From positions 236,433 to 300,432 of the forward strand of contig JAVJQS010000001.1 of the NCBI GenBank assembly GCA_040218815.1: DNA of 64,000 nt, given 5' to 3'. The DNA is from JAVJQS01 sp040218815 (GTDB lineage Bacteria; Bacteroidota; Bacteroidia; Flavobacteriales_E; Vicingaceae). The number at the start of each line of letters is the position of its first letter. Positions within the stretch are counted from its first letter, which is position 1. Positions 1 to 10,228 of the stretch are shown in pieces. Below the pieces are notes generated by a model that did not search any database, had not been told where the DNA came from, and saw nothing but the letters and a program-made list of their open reading frames with translations. Position numbers and translations under genes: made by a program.

Positions 1-659
1 TCACTTAATACCTCAACTTGTGTTTCATAGTCTTGAACACCGAGTGCACGAATTTGATTTAAAGTGTCTTCCATTGCATTTATTTCTGCAACCAAAGTAT
101 TGTATTCTTTTTCAACAATCCTAAAGGCTTGTTTAGCTACTTTTTTTAACATTTTATTCCTTACACTATCCACCATCAATGCAATCTCATTGGCAATTTC
201 AGCCGCATATTGGGGGTCTTCATCCAGCACTTCAATTTTTACAGACATAAACTTTGTTCTATAAAAATCAATATTGCTTTCATACTCCTTGAACAACAGT
301 GTTTTCTTAAACTGATTTTCTTGATCGATATTATAGTGATTCATCAAATCAAACTTGCGAATAATGTGTGATCTAATCTCGTCAGACTTTAGGATTTGAA
401 TTAACTGTTCTGCTTCCTCTTCTTCGCCAAACTCAAGGAAATCTTTCTCTTTATAGTTTTCACTATTCAATAATGCTCTAGATATAGAAGTGGTTGTTGA
501 TGGAAATAAAACTACAGAAGACTCATATTTGTCTTCTATAAAAAGTGAAAAAATCGAGGACGTTATTATTGCAAGCAGAGTAGTTATTAACAATACGTGA
601 CGCCACTTTTTCATAAAAAAAATGGTGCTTTTGGAATTGATATCATATTCGCCACTCAT
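1..659 (-). CDS. Wzz/chain-length determinant family protein (partial, 3' end off window)
   Basis: The open frame runs leftward from ATG 657-659 and leaves the window after about 219 codons. One hydrophobic segment lies near residues 20-40, followed by a long acidic, helix-rich periplasmic part (about 45-219) with predicted coiled coil. This is the layout of Wzz-type polysaccharide co-polymerases, which set O-antigen or exopolysaccharide chain length from the inner membrane. The extracytoplasmic start (segment ESSVVLFPS) fits the family. The C-terminal membrane helix would lie outside the window. The family call rests on topology and recognised sequence style, not on a catalytic motif. Confidence 0.7.
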   Translation of the reverse strand, partial: MSGEYDINSKSTIFFMKKWRHVLLITTLLAIITSSIFSLFIEDKYESSVVLFPSTTTSISRALLNSENYKEKDFLEFGEEEEAEQLIQILKSDEIRSHIIRKFDLMNHYNIDQENQFKKTLLFKEYESNIDFYRTKFMSVKIEVLDEDPQYAAEIANEIALMVDSVRNKMLKKVAKQAFRIVEKEYNTLVAEINAMEDTLNQIRALGVQDYETQVEVLS

Positions 660-709
660 ACTAAGTTCTCCTGAAGTTAAAAGTTGTCAAAAATAGTGAA
701 ATTCAAAGA

Positions 710-2011
710 CTATGCTAATTTTGAAATCGTTGCACTATCATCCTTCGATTTTAATACAAATCTAGCAGTGTTTCTTGAGCGTTGCTCTAATAAATTTTCT
801 TTCCCCTTTGTTAGCTCTGTTATTGTAGTTTCATCATAATGACGAATAGTTAGTAAACTCAGCCCATTATTATAACTTACCTTAAATTTATTTTTCAACG
901 CTGTAATTAAATTTTTCAATTCAGGATTAATTTCAGATGTGCAAACAGAAAAGCTGATTGCTGAGTTCTGCATGGCAGCGATTCGAATTCTGTACTTAAA
1001 AAAAAGCCCAAATATTTCACTTAAATTTTCTTCTTCAATAAATGAAAAATCACGAGGTGAAATAGAAATTAGCACTTGATTTGGTTTGTGAATATAAGAT
1101 GGAATCAATGAATCAGTTGCAGTATTCTTATCGATTAGTGTTCCTTTATTATTTGGATTGATAAATGACTTTACTAAAAGAGGAATACCCTTATTTTCCA
1201 AAGGCTTAATAGTTTTTGGGTGAATTACTGAAGCACCAAAGTAAGCCAGCTCCACTGCTTCCTTGTAAGATATATTATTCAGCTTAACAGTGTTCTTAAA
1301 AAACTTTGGGTCTGCATTTAGCATGCCTTCAACATCTTTCCAAATCACAACTTCCTTAGCATTTAGAGCACTAGCAACAATTGCTGCAGAAAAATCAGAC
1401 CCCTCCCGCCCTAAAGTGGAAGTATAATTTTCGGAGGTTGAAGCGATAAACCCTTGTGAAACTAAAACATGATTTTCTGTGGTGAAATCGTTTTTTGCTA
1501 TTCGCTGAATTTGATTATTGGTGGTTTCCCAGTCTACTACTCCTGCTCGATAACTATTGTCAGTTCTAATTAAATCTCTAGCATCAATCCATTTGTTTCT
1601 ACGGCCATTTTCTGTTAAAGCAGCAGATAAAATCTTACTGGATAACACTTCCCCAATAGATACCATTTGATCATATTCAAAATCAAAAGTTCCAATAGGA
1701 TCATCTTCTAATTGCCATTCAACCTCAACAAAAGTGTTGTGAATTTCTTGATAAATAGCATGTTTTTTATCTGGGAAGAGCTCCTTGAGAATAGTAAAGT
1801 GAAAAGCTTTTATTTTTTCAAGCAAAGGCTGCCAGTCTTCTGTTTTGTAAAAGAAGGCATTTAATAACCCTTCAAGTGCATTGGTGGTCTTATCCATCGC
1901 TGATACGATCACGAACAACTGATTTGCTGAATTATCCTGAATTATTGAAACAGCATTTCTAACTGACTCGGCATCTTTTACAGATGCTCCTCCAAATTTG
2001 AATACTTTCAT
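710..2011 (-). CDS. lysC: Aspartate kinase
   Basis: This 433-residue protein should phosphorylate L-aspartate, the first step toward lysine, threonine and methionine. The N-terminal nucleotide-binding motif KFGGASVKD is at residues 5-13. GREGSDFS (201-208) and KDVEGMLNADPKFF (about 225-238) are the aspartokinase substrate/ATP motifs. SYKEAVELAYFGASVIHP (248-265) leads to the C-terminal ACT-like regulatory half. The length fits a monofunctional enzyme; no homoserine dehydrogenase domain is present. The start codon overlaps the stop of the upstream GNAT gene by 2 bases, so the two are probably co-transcribed. Confidence 0.93.
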   Translation of the reverse strand: MKVFKFGGASVKDAESVRNAVSIIQDNSANQLFVIVSAMDKTTNALEGLLNAFFYKTEDWQPLLEKIKAFHFTILKELFPDKKHAIYQEIHNTFVEVEWQLEDDPIGTFDFEYDQMVSIGEVLSSKILSAALTENGRRNKWIDARDLIRTDNSYRAGVVDWETTNNQIQRIAKNDFTTENHVLVSQGFIASTSENYTSTLGREGSDFSAAIVASALNAKEVVIWKDVEGMLNADPKFFKNTVKLNNISYKEAVELAYFGASVIHPKTIKPLENKGIPLLVKSFINPNNKGTLIDKNTATDSLIPSYIHKPNQVLISISPRDFSFIEEENLSEIFGLFFKYRIRIAAMQNSAISFSVCTSEINPELKNLITALKNKFKVSYNNGLSLLTIRHYDETTITELTKGKENLLEQRSRNTARFVLKSKDDSATISKLA

Positions 2012-2493
2012 ATTTCTTGAGAAAAATTAAATTTTTGGAGTTGTTTTTTCTGAAATCTACCGTTGATCCATGTAGGGTCTAAATCTGCACCATAAGACTT
2101 ATAAAAATCAATAGCAGGTTGATTCCAATCTAAGACTTGCCATTCCATTCTACCACAGTTTCGATTTTTCGCCTCTAACATTACCGCTTCAAATAGTGCT
2201 TTGCCTGCACCTATTCCTCTTTTATCTTCTGTAACTATTAAGTCTTCCAAATATAAACTGCGCCCTTTCCAAGTAGAGTATTTCTCATAATAAATGGCCA
2301 TGCCTATCACCTCATTTCCTTGAAGTGCAGTAAAGCTTCCAAAAATAGCATCTATCCCAAAGCCTTCTTGTTCAAGGTTTTCAATTGTTATTGATACCTC
2401 ATCAGGTGCTTTTTCATAATCGGCTAACTCTTGAATTAACTTCAAATAACTTTCGCAATCTTCTATCCTACCTTTTCGAATTGTAAACTCCAT
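2008..2493 (-). CDS. GNAT family N-acetyltransferase
   Basis: This is a 161-residue single-domain GNAT protein. The acetyl-CoA loop appears as RGIGAG at residues 92-97, preceded by the beta-4 strand LYLEDLIV. The C-terminal WNQPAIDFYKSYGA is the usual GNAT beta5-alpha4 segment. Overall it resembles the diamine/thialysine acetyltransferase (SAT1-like) group, but the substrate cannot be read from sequence. It sits immediately upstream of aspartate kinase, and the stop and start codons overlap. Confidence 0.88.
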   Translation of the reverse strand: MEFTIRKGRIEDCESYLKLIQELADYEKAPDEVSITIENLEQEGFGIDAIFGSFTALQGNEVIGMAIYYEKYSTWKGRSLYLEDLIVTEDKRGIGAGKALFEAVMLEAKNRNCGRMEWQVLDWNQPAIDFYKSYGADLDPTWINGRFQKKQLQKFNFSQEI

Positions 2494-2613
2494 AATCTAG
2501 TCTCAAAAGTACGGAGGATCAATGGTTTTTTGAAATAGCACTATAAAAGTTGCTTAGCATTGATTTTGCGATATTTGCCTTTTCGAAAAAAAATATAAAA
2601 GCAAGTCCAAATT

Positions 2614-3609
2614 ATGAATGGAGTTAAAACTTTAAGTGAGTTTATTACTGAAAGACAAGACGATTTCCCTTATGCAACAGGGGAGCTAAGTCGTTTATTG
2701 AATGATATTGTGATTGCTACAAAAATTGTAAACCGGGAGGTCAATAAAGCTGGCTTAGCAGATATTTTAGGCGCTACAAGCAGTGAGAACATTCAAGGTG
2801 AAACTCAACAAAAGCTTGATGTGCTTGCAGACAATCAATTTATTGCAGCCTTTAAAAATGGTGGTGAAGTATGTGGAATCGCCTCTGAAGAAAATGATGA
2901 TTTTGTTGCTTTCGATTCTGAACTATCAAAAAATGGCAAGTATGTAGTTGCATTTGATCCATTGGATGGTTCATCTAATATTGATGTAAATGTTTCAATT
3001 GGCACAATTTTTAGCATTTACCGCAGAAAATCAAAGATTGGACAACTAGCTGAAGAGTCAGACTTTTTACAAAGTGGAGAAAACCAAGTGGCTGCAGGAT
3101 ATGTCGTATATGGCTCCTCAACCATGTTGGTTTATACAACTGGCAAAGGTGTAAATGGTTTTACCTTGGATCCATCAATAGGTGAATTTTGCTTGTCGCA
3201 CCCCAATTTGAAAATTCCAGAAAATGGAAAAATCTTCTCTATGAATGAGGGGAATTTAGCCTACTGTTCAGAAGCAATTAAAAAATATGTTGATTACTGC
3301 AAAGCAATAGACAAGGATACAAAACGACCTTATTCAGCTAGATATATTGGATCTATGGTAGCTGATTTTCATAGGAATTTAATTAAAGGTGGTATTTTTA
3401 TTTATCCTGAAACAAGTAAGTCTCCAGAAGGCAAACTGCGGTTGTTATATGAAAGTAACCCTATGGCCATGATTTTGGAGCAAGCAGGGGGACTAGCAGA
3501 AACAGGCAAAGGGAGAATATTAAAGATTTCACCTAGTAAATTACATCAACGAGTCCCAACAATATTAGGATCTAAAAATATGGTGGAAAAACTGCTGTCT
3601 TTTTACTAG
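2614..3609 (+). CDS. fbp: Class I fructose-1,6-bisphosphatase
   Basis: 331 residues, the normal size for class I FBPase, which hydrolyses fructose-1,6-bisphosphate to fructose-6-phosphate in gluconeogenesis. The metal/phosphate motif FDPLDGSSNID is at residues 114-124, with the upstream acidic pair SEEND near 91-95. The C-terminal RLLYESNPMAMILEQAGG is the substrate-binding region of the family. It is divergent from the GNAT-aspartate kinase pair. The upstream stretch 2540-2613 has a -7-like GATATTTG, one base off TAnnTTTG. Confidence 0.95.
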   Translation: MNGVKTLSEFITERQDDFPYATGELSRLLNDIVIATKIVNREVNKAGLADILGATSSENIQGETQQKLDVLADNQFIAAFKNGGEVCGIASEENDDFVAFDSELSKNGKYVVAFDPLDGSSNIDVNVSIGTIFSIYRRKSKIGQLAEESDFLQSGENQVAAGYVVYGSSTMLVYTTGKGVNGFTLDPSIGEFCLSHPNLKIPENGKIFSMNEGNLAYCSEAIKKYVDYCKAIDKDTKRPYSARYIGSMVADFHRNLIKGGIFIYPETSKSPEGKLRLLYESNPMAMILEQAGGLAETGKGRILKISPSKLHQRVPTILGSKNMVEKLLSFY

Positions 3610-3658
3610 AAATCTTAACGGTGTATTTTGACAAAAACCTCATTTAAAATTAGGACTC

Positions 3659-5689
3659 TTGCAAATTAGGAACAAAGCGTTTTCAAGTTTTATTAGCTTG
3701 TTTCTGGTTTGTGTTTTAACTACACAAGCACAAGACTATACTTCTAAAAGTCAAAGTGAAAAACTGCAAGCTTTCCTCGATAAGATTGCTAAAGCAAATG
3801 ACTTTATAAGCTCAGATTCAGCTTTAGCAAGACAAACTATTAATGGTGTTGACTTAGTTAACACCTCTTTAGCAGATAGTAATTATAGAAAACTCGTCAA
3901 TTCAAAAATTGAATTTTATGAAACTCACTTTGATGTTTTGGAAATTACCGATGAGTTAACTGCTGCAATAGAAGGGCAAGACGAGGATAGAAAGGCTTTT
4001 CTGCATGACCAACTCGCTCAGTTATATTTTAACGCCTTTGAATTTGAAAAGGCTTTAAACCACTTACAGTATCTAATAGATTTCTATGCAAATGCAGACT
4101 CAAGTGAGAAACATGGTGAATTATTACTTCGCAAGAGCGCTCTTCTCAATGCTCAAGGGCAATATATCGAATCAATAGAAACAACTTTTGAAGCAGTTGA
4201 CCAATTTAAAAATTCAAATGAAAGTAAGCACTTAGCTTTTTCATACTTGCAAATCGGCTCTACTTATCTTTTTATAGAATTTTATAACGAAGCTGAGGAA
4301 TACTATAAATTAGCGGGAGAGCAATTCTTAGGTTTTGGGGATACATTAGGGTATGCAATCTGTGAATCAAATATAGCTCTTGTTGAATATGAAAGAGAAA
4401 ATTATAAAACTGCTATTCAACTTCTCAAAAAAAATCTTCCAAGCATTATTAAAAGTAATCGAAAAACCATTAGCAGTTTTGCCTTCCAAGCTTTAAGTGA
4501 TTGCTATTTTAAATTAGTGAACCATGATAGCGCTTTATATTTTATAAATAAATCCTTTGAAGTTGATAAGGAGATGGAATACACAGCCGGTCTAACTAAG
4601 GATTATTCTATGTTAGCTGAACTTGCGTACTTGAGTGGAGACAATAAAAAAGCCCTCAATTTTGGAAAAAAGGCGATTGATCATCTTCAACTTGCTGAAG
4701 ATTTTCAATTACATTCACAAGTGGCCTTACTGATGGCTAATTTGCACGAACAAAGTGGCAATCCTATTGAAAGCAATCGCTTTTTGCGAAAGTATATTGC
4801 GCTAAACGATAGCTTAAAGATTGAAAATGAGGTTATTGAAAGGATTGCTCATCAAGAAAATAGCAAATTAAAAGCAACTGAGTTTGAGCTGGAGTTAGCA
4901 ATTGAAAAAGAGAAACTTCAAAAGAGAGAGAATAAAAACCAACAATATATTATTTGGAGTTTAATAGCTTTAATTCTCATAAAAGCCATCTTATTCTTTT
5001 TAATTTGGAAAGCCAACCGCAAAAATAAGCGCCTGAATGAAGAGCTGTTTCATAAGAAACAAGAGCTAGAAGAAGAGTTAAAAATCAAACGATCATTGTT
5101 GCAAGAAATACATCATCGCGTTAAAAATAACTTGCAAGTCATCTCTAGTATGTTGAGCATACAAGCTCAATATTTGAAAAACGAGAAATTGGAGAAAATT
5201 ATTGATGAGTGTCGAGGTAGAATTAACTCAATGTCTTTAATTCATGAAAGCTTATATAAGTCTGAAAAACGGAGAAATCCATTATTTAACGAATACATCA
5301 AAGAGTTAATCCCTCAACTAATTGATACCTATCAAGTAGATCAAAGTAAGATAAAATTAAAATTTGAGGTTGAAAAAATAGAACTAAACCTTGACGAATC
5401 CATGCCATGTGGCCTAATTATTAACGAGGTTGTTTCAAATGCAATAAAACATGCTTTCCCCGGTGAAAGAAATGGAGAAATTCATATTGAAATGAAAGAA
5501 GTTGAAGGTTGTGTTAAACTTAAAATAGCCGATAATGGTATTGGAATTTCACCTGATTTTAAACCACAAGAACAAAATACATTTGGTTATTTACTAATTT
5601 ACACCCTCGCAGCTCAATTGGAAGCTGAAGTGAATATTGAAACAACAAATGGTTTAAGCTACGAGTTCTTTTGGAAAAAAGGTATTTAA
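3659..5689 (+). CDS. TPR-containing sensor histidine kinase (HisKA_2 type)
   Basis: 676 residues starting at TTG. A signal-peptide-like N-terminus (about 1-25) is followed by tetratricopeptide-like helical repeats to about residue 400, a coiled coil and one membrane helix (about 445-465, WSLIALILIKAILFFLIW). After it comes an H-box of HisKA_2 type, EIHHRVKNNLQVISS, then an HATPase_c domain with N-box INEVVSNAIKHAFPG and G-box ADNGIGIS. The sensor half is periplasmic TPR, a common Bacteroidota design; the ligand is unknown. No response regulator is adjacent, so the partner is elsewhere. Confidence 0.87.
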   Translation: MQIRNKAFSSFISLFLVCVLTTQAQDYTSKSQSEKLQAFLDKIAKANDFISSDSALARQTINGVDLVNTSLADSNYRKLVNSKIEFYETHFDVLEITDELTAAIEGQDEDRKAFLHDQLAQLYFNAFEFEKALNHLQYLIDFYANADSSEKHGELLLRKSALLNAQGQYIESIETTFEAVDQFKNSNESKHLAFSYLQIGSTYLFIEFYNEAEEYYKLAGEQFLGFGDTLGYAICESNIALVEYERENYKTAIQLLKKNLPSIIKSNRKTISSFAFQALSDCYFKLVNHDSALYFINKSFEVDKEMEYTAGLTKDYSMLAELAYLSGDNKKALNFGKKAIDHLQLAEDFQLHSQVALLMANLHEQSGNPIESNRFLRKYIALNDSLKIENEVIERIAHQENSKLKATEFELELAIEKEKLQKRENKNQQYIIWSLIALILIKAILFFLIWKANRKNKRLNEELFHKKQELEEELKIKRSLLQEIHHRVKNNLQVISSMLSIQAQYLKNEKLEKIIDECRGRINSMSLIHESLYKSEKRRNPLFNEYIKELIPQLIDTYQVDQSKIKLKFEVEKIELNLDESMPCGLIINEVVSNAIKHAFPGERNGEIHIEMKEVEGCVKLKIADNGIGISPDFKPQEQNTFGYLLIYTLAAQLEAEVNIETTNGLSYEFFWKKGI

Positions 5690-5718
5690 GCTTTAAAGCG
5701 TAATCATAAATAATAGAT

Positions 5719-7446
5719 ATGAAAAGGGATATCCTTTTTTTTATTCTTCTTATCAGTGGACTAATTGCAGTGTATTCCAATAGTTTGCAATTTGATTTCA
5801 CCAATTTAGACGATCAAGTGCAGGTAGTAAATAATACAGCTATCCGTTCATTGAATTGGGAAAATTTACGGACTATCTTTAGCTCTACTTCTGTAGGGAT
5901 GTACCAACCTTTTACCACACTCTTGTACGCGTTGGCATATCAATTGGACAGCTTAAATCCTTACGCTTTTTCTGTTTTTTCTTTGGCTTTTCATGTCCTG
6001 AACTGTTCTTTAATTTTCATTTTGCTAAAGAAACTTCAAGTTGATACCATAGCTAGGTATTTTTTAGTAGCCCTATTTGCCTTTCATCCTATGCAGGTGG
6101 AAAGTGTAGTTTGGGTATCTGCTTTTAGCACACTTGTTTTTACTTTCTTCTATATTTTGAGTTTTACTTCCTTTATAGAGAGCGAACAACACAATTCAAA
6201 GAAAAGCTATTGGTTAAGTTTATTTTTATTTCTATTGGCTTGTTTTTCTAAGTCAATGGCCATCACTTTACCCGTAATTCTTACTTTATATTTAATCATT
6301 AAAAAACCGATAAAAGAAATTAATTGGGTAAAACTAGTGCCTTATTATCTAATTTCAATCGTATTTGGTTTAATCACTATTTTCTCGCGTGAAGCAGCTG
6401 GTCACTTGTCGGATTTATCTGTTCAATTTAATTGGTTTGATCGTATCTTCCTAATCAGCTATTCCGTTCTATTTTACCCGTTTAAATTTCTATTTCCTCT
6501 TGAGCTTTCAGTTTTTTACCCCTACCCAGAGTTGAATAACGGAGCTTTACCTTGGATTTATTATGTCTCGCTACCAGCACTGTTAGGGCTATTTATTCTT
6601 ATTTGGAAGTACAGAAAAAATTCATTTATCCTGTTTGGTGCGGGCTTTTATCTCATTAGTATTGCTTTAGTCTTACAAATCATACCAGTGGGAAATCAGT
6701 TGACTACTGACCGTTATATTTACTTGCCATTAGTTGGATTATTAATCATTCTCGCACATCTTATCAAAAATATAAAGCCCTCAATTACTTACTTGCTCCT
6801 AATTATTCCTGTGCTTCTTGCTTTTAAGAGCCACAATCGAACTGCTATTTGGGAAAACGATGGACTAATTTGGGAAGATGTTATTGAGCAATATCCCAAA
6901 GTAGCCCAGGCACATAATAACTTAGGCTCTTATTTACTTACAAAAAACCAACAAAATGCTGCTTTTAAGGAATTTAATTTAGCAATAAAGCAAAAACCTT
7001 ATTATGCCGATGCTTATTCGAACCGGGGAAATTTATTGGCTCAGCAGGGTAAAATTCAAGAGGCTATTGCCGATTTTAACAAAGCAATTGAACTTCGACC
7101 TCATGCAGATGCCTATTTTAATCGTGCAAATATTTATGCTCAACAAGACCAATTACAGCAAGCAATAGCTGATTATTCCGAGAGCTTAGCACTGAAGAAA
7201 AGTGCAGATACGTATACGAATCGAGCGTTTGCGTATTTAAAAATCAATTCCCCCAAGCAAGCCTTAAGTGATTTGAATAAAGCGCTTGCGATAAAGCCAA
7301 ATTTTAGCAGAGCTTATTTTCTAATGGGGATGAGTTATCAGTTTGAGCAACAACCAGCAAAAGCTTGTTCCGCTTTTCAACGAGCTTCTGCCTTAGGAAG
7401 TCAGAATGCAAAGGCTGCTTATCGCGATTATTGCCTTAACCAGTAA
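5719..7446 (+). CDS. Multi-pass membrane protein with C-terminal TPR repeats (TMTC/GT39-like architecture)
   Basis: 575 residues. The first about 370 contain some ten hydrophobic helices with an early acidic loop (FTNLDDQVQV near 27-36) and FHPMQVESVVW, both typical of the polytopic proteins that combine a mannosyltransferase-like membrane domain with TPRs. Residues about 395-570 are four or five TPR units (for example AYSNRGNLLAQQGKIQEAI). It may be a membrane glycosyltransferase acting on lipid-linked sugar, but that is inference from architecture. The 3' end overlaps prmC by 11 bases in convergent orientation. Confidence 0.72.
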   Translation: MKRDILFFILLISGLIAVYSNSLQFDFTNLDDQVQVVNNTAIRSLNWENLRTIFSSTSVGMYQPFTTLLYALAYQLDSLNPYAFSVFSLAFHVLNCSLIFILLKKLQVDTIARYFLVALFAFHPMQVESVVWVSAFSTLVFTFFYILSFTSFIESEQHNSKKSYWLSLFLFLLACFSKSMAITLPVILTLYLIIKKPIKEINWVKLVPYYLISIVFGLITIFSREAAGHLSDLSVQFNWFDRIFLISYSVLFYPFKFLFPLELSVFYPYPELNNGALPWIYYVSLPALLGLFILIWKYRKNSFILFGAGFYLISIALVLQIIPVGNQLTTDRYIYLPLVGLLIILAHLIKNIKPSITYLLLIIPVLLAFKSHNRTAIWENDGLIWEDVIEQYPKVAQAHNNLGSYLLTKNQQNAAFKEFNLAIKQKPYYADAYSNRGNLLAQQGKIQEAIADFNKAIELRPHADAYFNRANIYAQQDQLQQAIADYSESLALKKSADTYTNRAFAYLKINSPKQALSDLNKALAIKPNFSRAYFLMGMSYQFEQQPAKACSAFQRASALGSQNAKAAYRDYCLNQ

Positions 7447-8281
7447 ATACTGCTCGTACTAAACGATCTCGGTCATAGAGGTCCTGCTTTAGTTCAATTG
7501 AATTAAAAAGCTTACTTGATTTAAGTAAAGCCACTACCTCATTTCCTAAATCTTCATGGATTTCCCAGTATAAGCTGCCGCCTACTTTTAGCATTTCCGG
7601 GGCAATTGTAATCATTCTTTTATAAAAAGTTAGAGGGTCTCCAATAGGTGCCAAAGCAATTAAGGGCTCATGTTCTACCACATTTTTATCCAAACCCTTT
7701 AATTCTTCTTGCTTTACGTAAGGGGGGTTACTTACTACAATATCATATTGCTTTTTGGGTGTTTGTGTTAGTATATCCAACAAACTAAAATTTACTGAGG
7801 CATTTAGCATTTTAGCATTTATTTCAGCTACTTCATTTGCTTCAGCCGATATTTCGCAGGCATCAACCTGCTTAAAATCACCTTCTAGGCTAAGGGTTAT
7901 AGGAATACAACCACTACCAGAACCAATATCTAATATACTTAAGCCCTCCGTTTGTTCTCTTTCTAAAATCCACAGCACCAGTTCCTCTGTTTCTGAACGT
8001 GGGATAAGAACACGCTTATCTACATAAAATTCACGCCCATAAAAACTTGTTTCATTGATGATGTAATCAATTGGAACATGTTGTTTTAATTGCTCAACAG
8101 CTTGGTTAATGGATTTAATATGCACTTGACTAATTACTTCTTCTGCATTTACAGTTTGTTGAACCCGACTTAAGTCCAAAAACTTTTCAAAAAGAAGATT
8201 GAGCAACTGTTGCGTCTCTCGCTCAGTAAATTGGGTCTCCAATTCTTGCTTTAGCTTCTTTTTTAGTTCACCCAACTTCAT
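7436..8281 (-). CDS. prmC: Peptide chain release factor N5-glutamine methyltransferase
   Basis: 281 residues. PrmC methylates the GGQ glutamine of release factors RF1/RF2 using S-adenosylmethionine. The SAM motif ILDIGSGSGCIPI and the catalytic NPPY (VVSNPPYVKQEE) are both present. The helical N-terminal domain with PIDYIINETSFYGREFYVD and the LIPRSETEELV segment is diagnostic. The gene is divergent from ribD with a 34-bp gap. Confidence 0.95.
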   Translation of the reverse strand: MKLGELKKKLKQELETQFTERETQQLLNLLFEKFLDLSRVQQTVNAEEVISQVHIKSINQAVEQLKQHVPIDYIINETSFYGREFYVDKRVLIPRSETEELVLWILEREQTEGLSILDIGSGSGCIPITLSLEGDFKQVDACEISAEANEVAEINAKMLNASVNFSLLDILTQTPKKQYDIVVSNPPYVKQEELKGLDKNVVEHEPLIALAPIGDPLTFYKRMITIAPEMLKVGGSLYWEIHEDLGNEVVALLKSSKLFNSIELKQDLYDRDRLVRAVFTG

Positions 8282-8315
8282 TGGCCGAAATTAGTATTTT
8301 CTATACTTTTGAAGA

Positions 8316-9362
8316 GTGTCAAATAATCACAATTACTTTATGCAACGCGCCATCCAATTGGCCAAGCAGGGCAAATTTTCCGTAGCCCCCAATCCAAGAG
8401 TAGGAGCTGTGGTAGTGCATAATAACAAGATCATAGGTGAAGGGTATCATGCAAAATTTGGGGAAGCACATGCTGAGGTGAATGCTATTGAGTCTGTAAA
8501 AGATCAACGCCTGCTGAGCGAGTCTACCTTCTATGTAACCCTAGAACCGTGCTCGCATCGAGGGAAAACACCGCCTTGTGCCGACCTTATTTTAAAACAC
8601 AAAATACCAAGAGTTGTAATTTGTAACAAAGACCCTTTTGACCAAGTTGATGGAAACGGCATCAAAAAATTAACTGATAATGGTGTAGCCGTAATTACTG
8701 GCATTTTAGAAAAGCGTGGACGTGAATTAAACAAGCGTTTTTTTACTTTTCATGAACAAAAACGGCCTTACATTATTTTAAAATGGGCTGAAACTTCTGA
8801 CGGATTTATTAGCAGAAAAAAAGCTGCTATTAATAATAACAACTGGATTACTAACAGCTTATCTAAACAACTGGTGCATCAATGGAGAGCTGAAGAACAA
8901 GCTATTTTGGTAGGAAGAAAAACGGTAGAAACCGACAATCCACAATTAGACTGCAGAGAGTTTGATGGTAAAAATCCTATTCGACTAGTAATAGATCCTG
9001 CAGCTCAACTTGATCATTCAAAACTTATTTTTAATACATCTGCTACAACGATTGTACTAAATGAAATGCAGAGTTCTAAGAAAGGGAATATAGAATATGT
9101 TCAATTTGAATTTGGTAAAAACTTTATGAAAGCATTTAATAACTTTTGTTTTGACCGCCAAATTCAATCTGTATTTGTAGAAGGAGGCAGAACTACTCTA
9201 TCGGAGTTTATTGATGAAGAAAATTGGGATGAGTGTCGTATTTTTAAAAATGAAACAAAATTTGGCGATGGTATTTTAGCTCCTGAATTCAACGGTATTT
9301 TAATGGCTGAAGAGCTGTTGAATGGAGACCATTTATCCACTTATTTTAGGGAAATTAAATGA
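8316..9362 (+). CDS. ribD: Bifunctional riboflavin deaminase-reductase RibD
   Basis: 348 residues; carries out deamination then reduction of the pyrimidine intermediate in riboflavin synthesis. The zinc-deaminase motifs HAEVNAIES (52-60) and PCSHRGKTPPCAD (about 80-92) are complete. The reductase half includes ILKWAETSDGFI and FVEGGRTTLSEF. The start is GTG at 8316, which supplies the MSNNHNYFMQRAIQLA N-terminus expected of the family; ATG at 8340 would trim the first helix. The stop overlaps the next start by 4 bases. Confidence 0.95.
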   Translation: MSNNHNYFMQRAIQLAKQGKFSVAPNPRVGAVVVHNNKIIGEGYHAKFGEAHAEVNAIESVKDQRLLSESTFYVTLEPCSHRGKTPPCADLILKHKIPRVVICNKDPFDQVDGNGIKKLTDNGVAVITGILEKRGRELNKRFFTFHEQKRPYIILKWAETSDGFISRKKAAINNNNWITNSLSKQLVHQWRAEEQAILVGRKTVETDNPQLDCREFDGKNPIRLVIDPAAQLDHSKLIFNTSATTIVLNEMQSSKKGNIEYVQFEFGKNFMKAFNNFCFDRQIQSVFVEGGRTTLSEFIDEENWDECRIFKNETKFGDGILAPEFNGILMAEELLNGDHLSTYFREIK

Positions 9363-10228
9363 TATACCTTCTGCTCAGCATTTTATGCTCTACTGCTATT
9401 TTTATCATTTTCAAAGCATTTGAAAAGTATAAAGTCGATAACTTTTCAGCCATTGTCATCAACTATGTAATTGCCACTTTAACAGGATTTTTGGCAGTAG
9501 ATAAAATCCCAAGTATTTCAGAGGTTGCTGCTAGTCCGTGGTTTGTGAACAGCCTCATTCTAGGATTCTTTTTTATTGTTTTGTTTAATATCATGGCTGT
9601 TACCGCTCAAAAACTGGGACCCTCTGTCGCTTCTGTAGCAAATAAGATGGCTTTAATTATTCCAGTAATGTTTGCAGTATTTTATTACAACGATACCCTA
9701 ACCACCTTTAAATTACTGGGAGTACTTTTTGCTTTAGTAGGAATTTACTTGACTACCTTAAAACCAAAAGCAATAAAAAAGAAATTCAATTGGGGTTTAT
9801 TAATGATTCCCCTTGTTTTATTTCTAGGTTCAGGTTTCATTGATACTTTCATTAAATTCAATCAGGAAATGCATTTGAATGACAACACCAATGCCTCTAA
9901 GTTGTTCTCCTCTATGATATTTTTAACGGCATTTACTTTAGGTGTGATTGCCTTAATTTTCAGAAAGAAAAACACTTTTAGTAATGCTACAATAATCGGC
10001 GGATTAGTGCTGGGCTTTGTCAACTACGGCTCCATTTATTTTATTATTCAGGCGTTTAATGTATCTAATTTAGAAAGTTCTGTAGTATTCCCGCTAAACA
10101 ATATGGGTGTTGTGATTTTGACTTGTCTAGCTTCATTTAGCTTGTTTAAAGAGAAATTCAGCCCAATGAATAAACTTGGAATTGCGTTTTCAATTCTTGC
10201 CATACTGCTAATATCCTTCTCCAAATGA
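9359..10228 (+). CDS. EamA/DMT-family transporter
   Basis: 289 residues with about ten hydrophobic helices and two internally similar halves, the drug/metabolite transporter (EamA) layout. The substrate is not evident. ATG overlaps the ribD stop (ATGA), and its own stop overlaps the YigZ start, so the three genes form one operon. Coupling with ribD is suggestive of flavin or vitamin transport but is not evidence for it. Confidence 0.85.
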   Translation: MIYLLLSILCSTAIFIIFKAFEKYKVDNFSAIVINYVIATLTGFLAVDKIPSISEVAASPWFVNSLILGFFFIVLFNIMAVTAQKLGPSVASVANKMALIIPVMFAVFYYNDTLTTFKLLGVLFALVGIYLTTLKPKAIKKKFNWGLLMIPLVLFLGSGFIDTFIKFNQEMHLNDNTNASKLFSSMIFLTAFTLGVIALIFRKKNTFSNATIIGGLVLGFVNYGSIYFIIQAFNVSNLESSVVFPLNNMGVVILTCLASFSLFKEKFSPMNKLGIAFSILAILLISFSK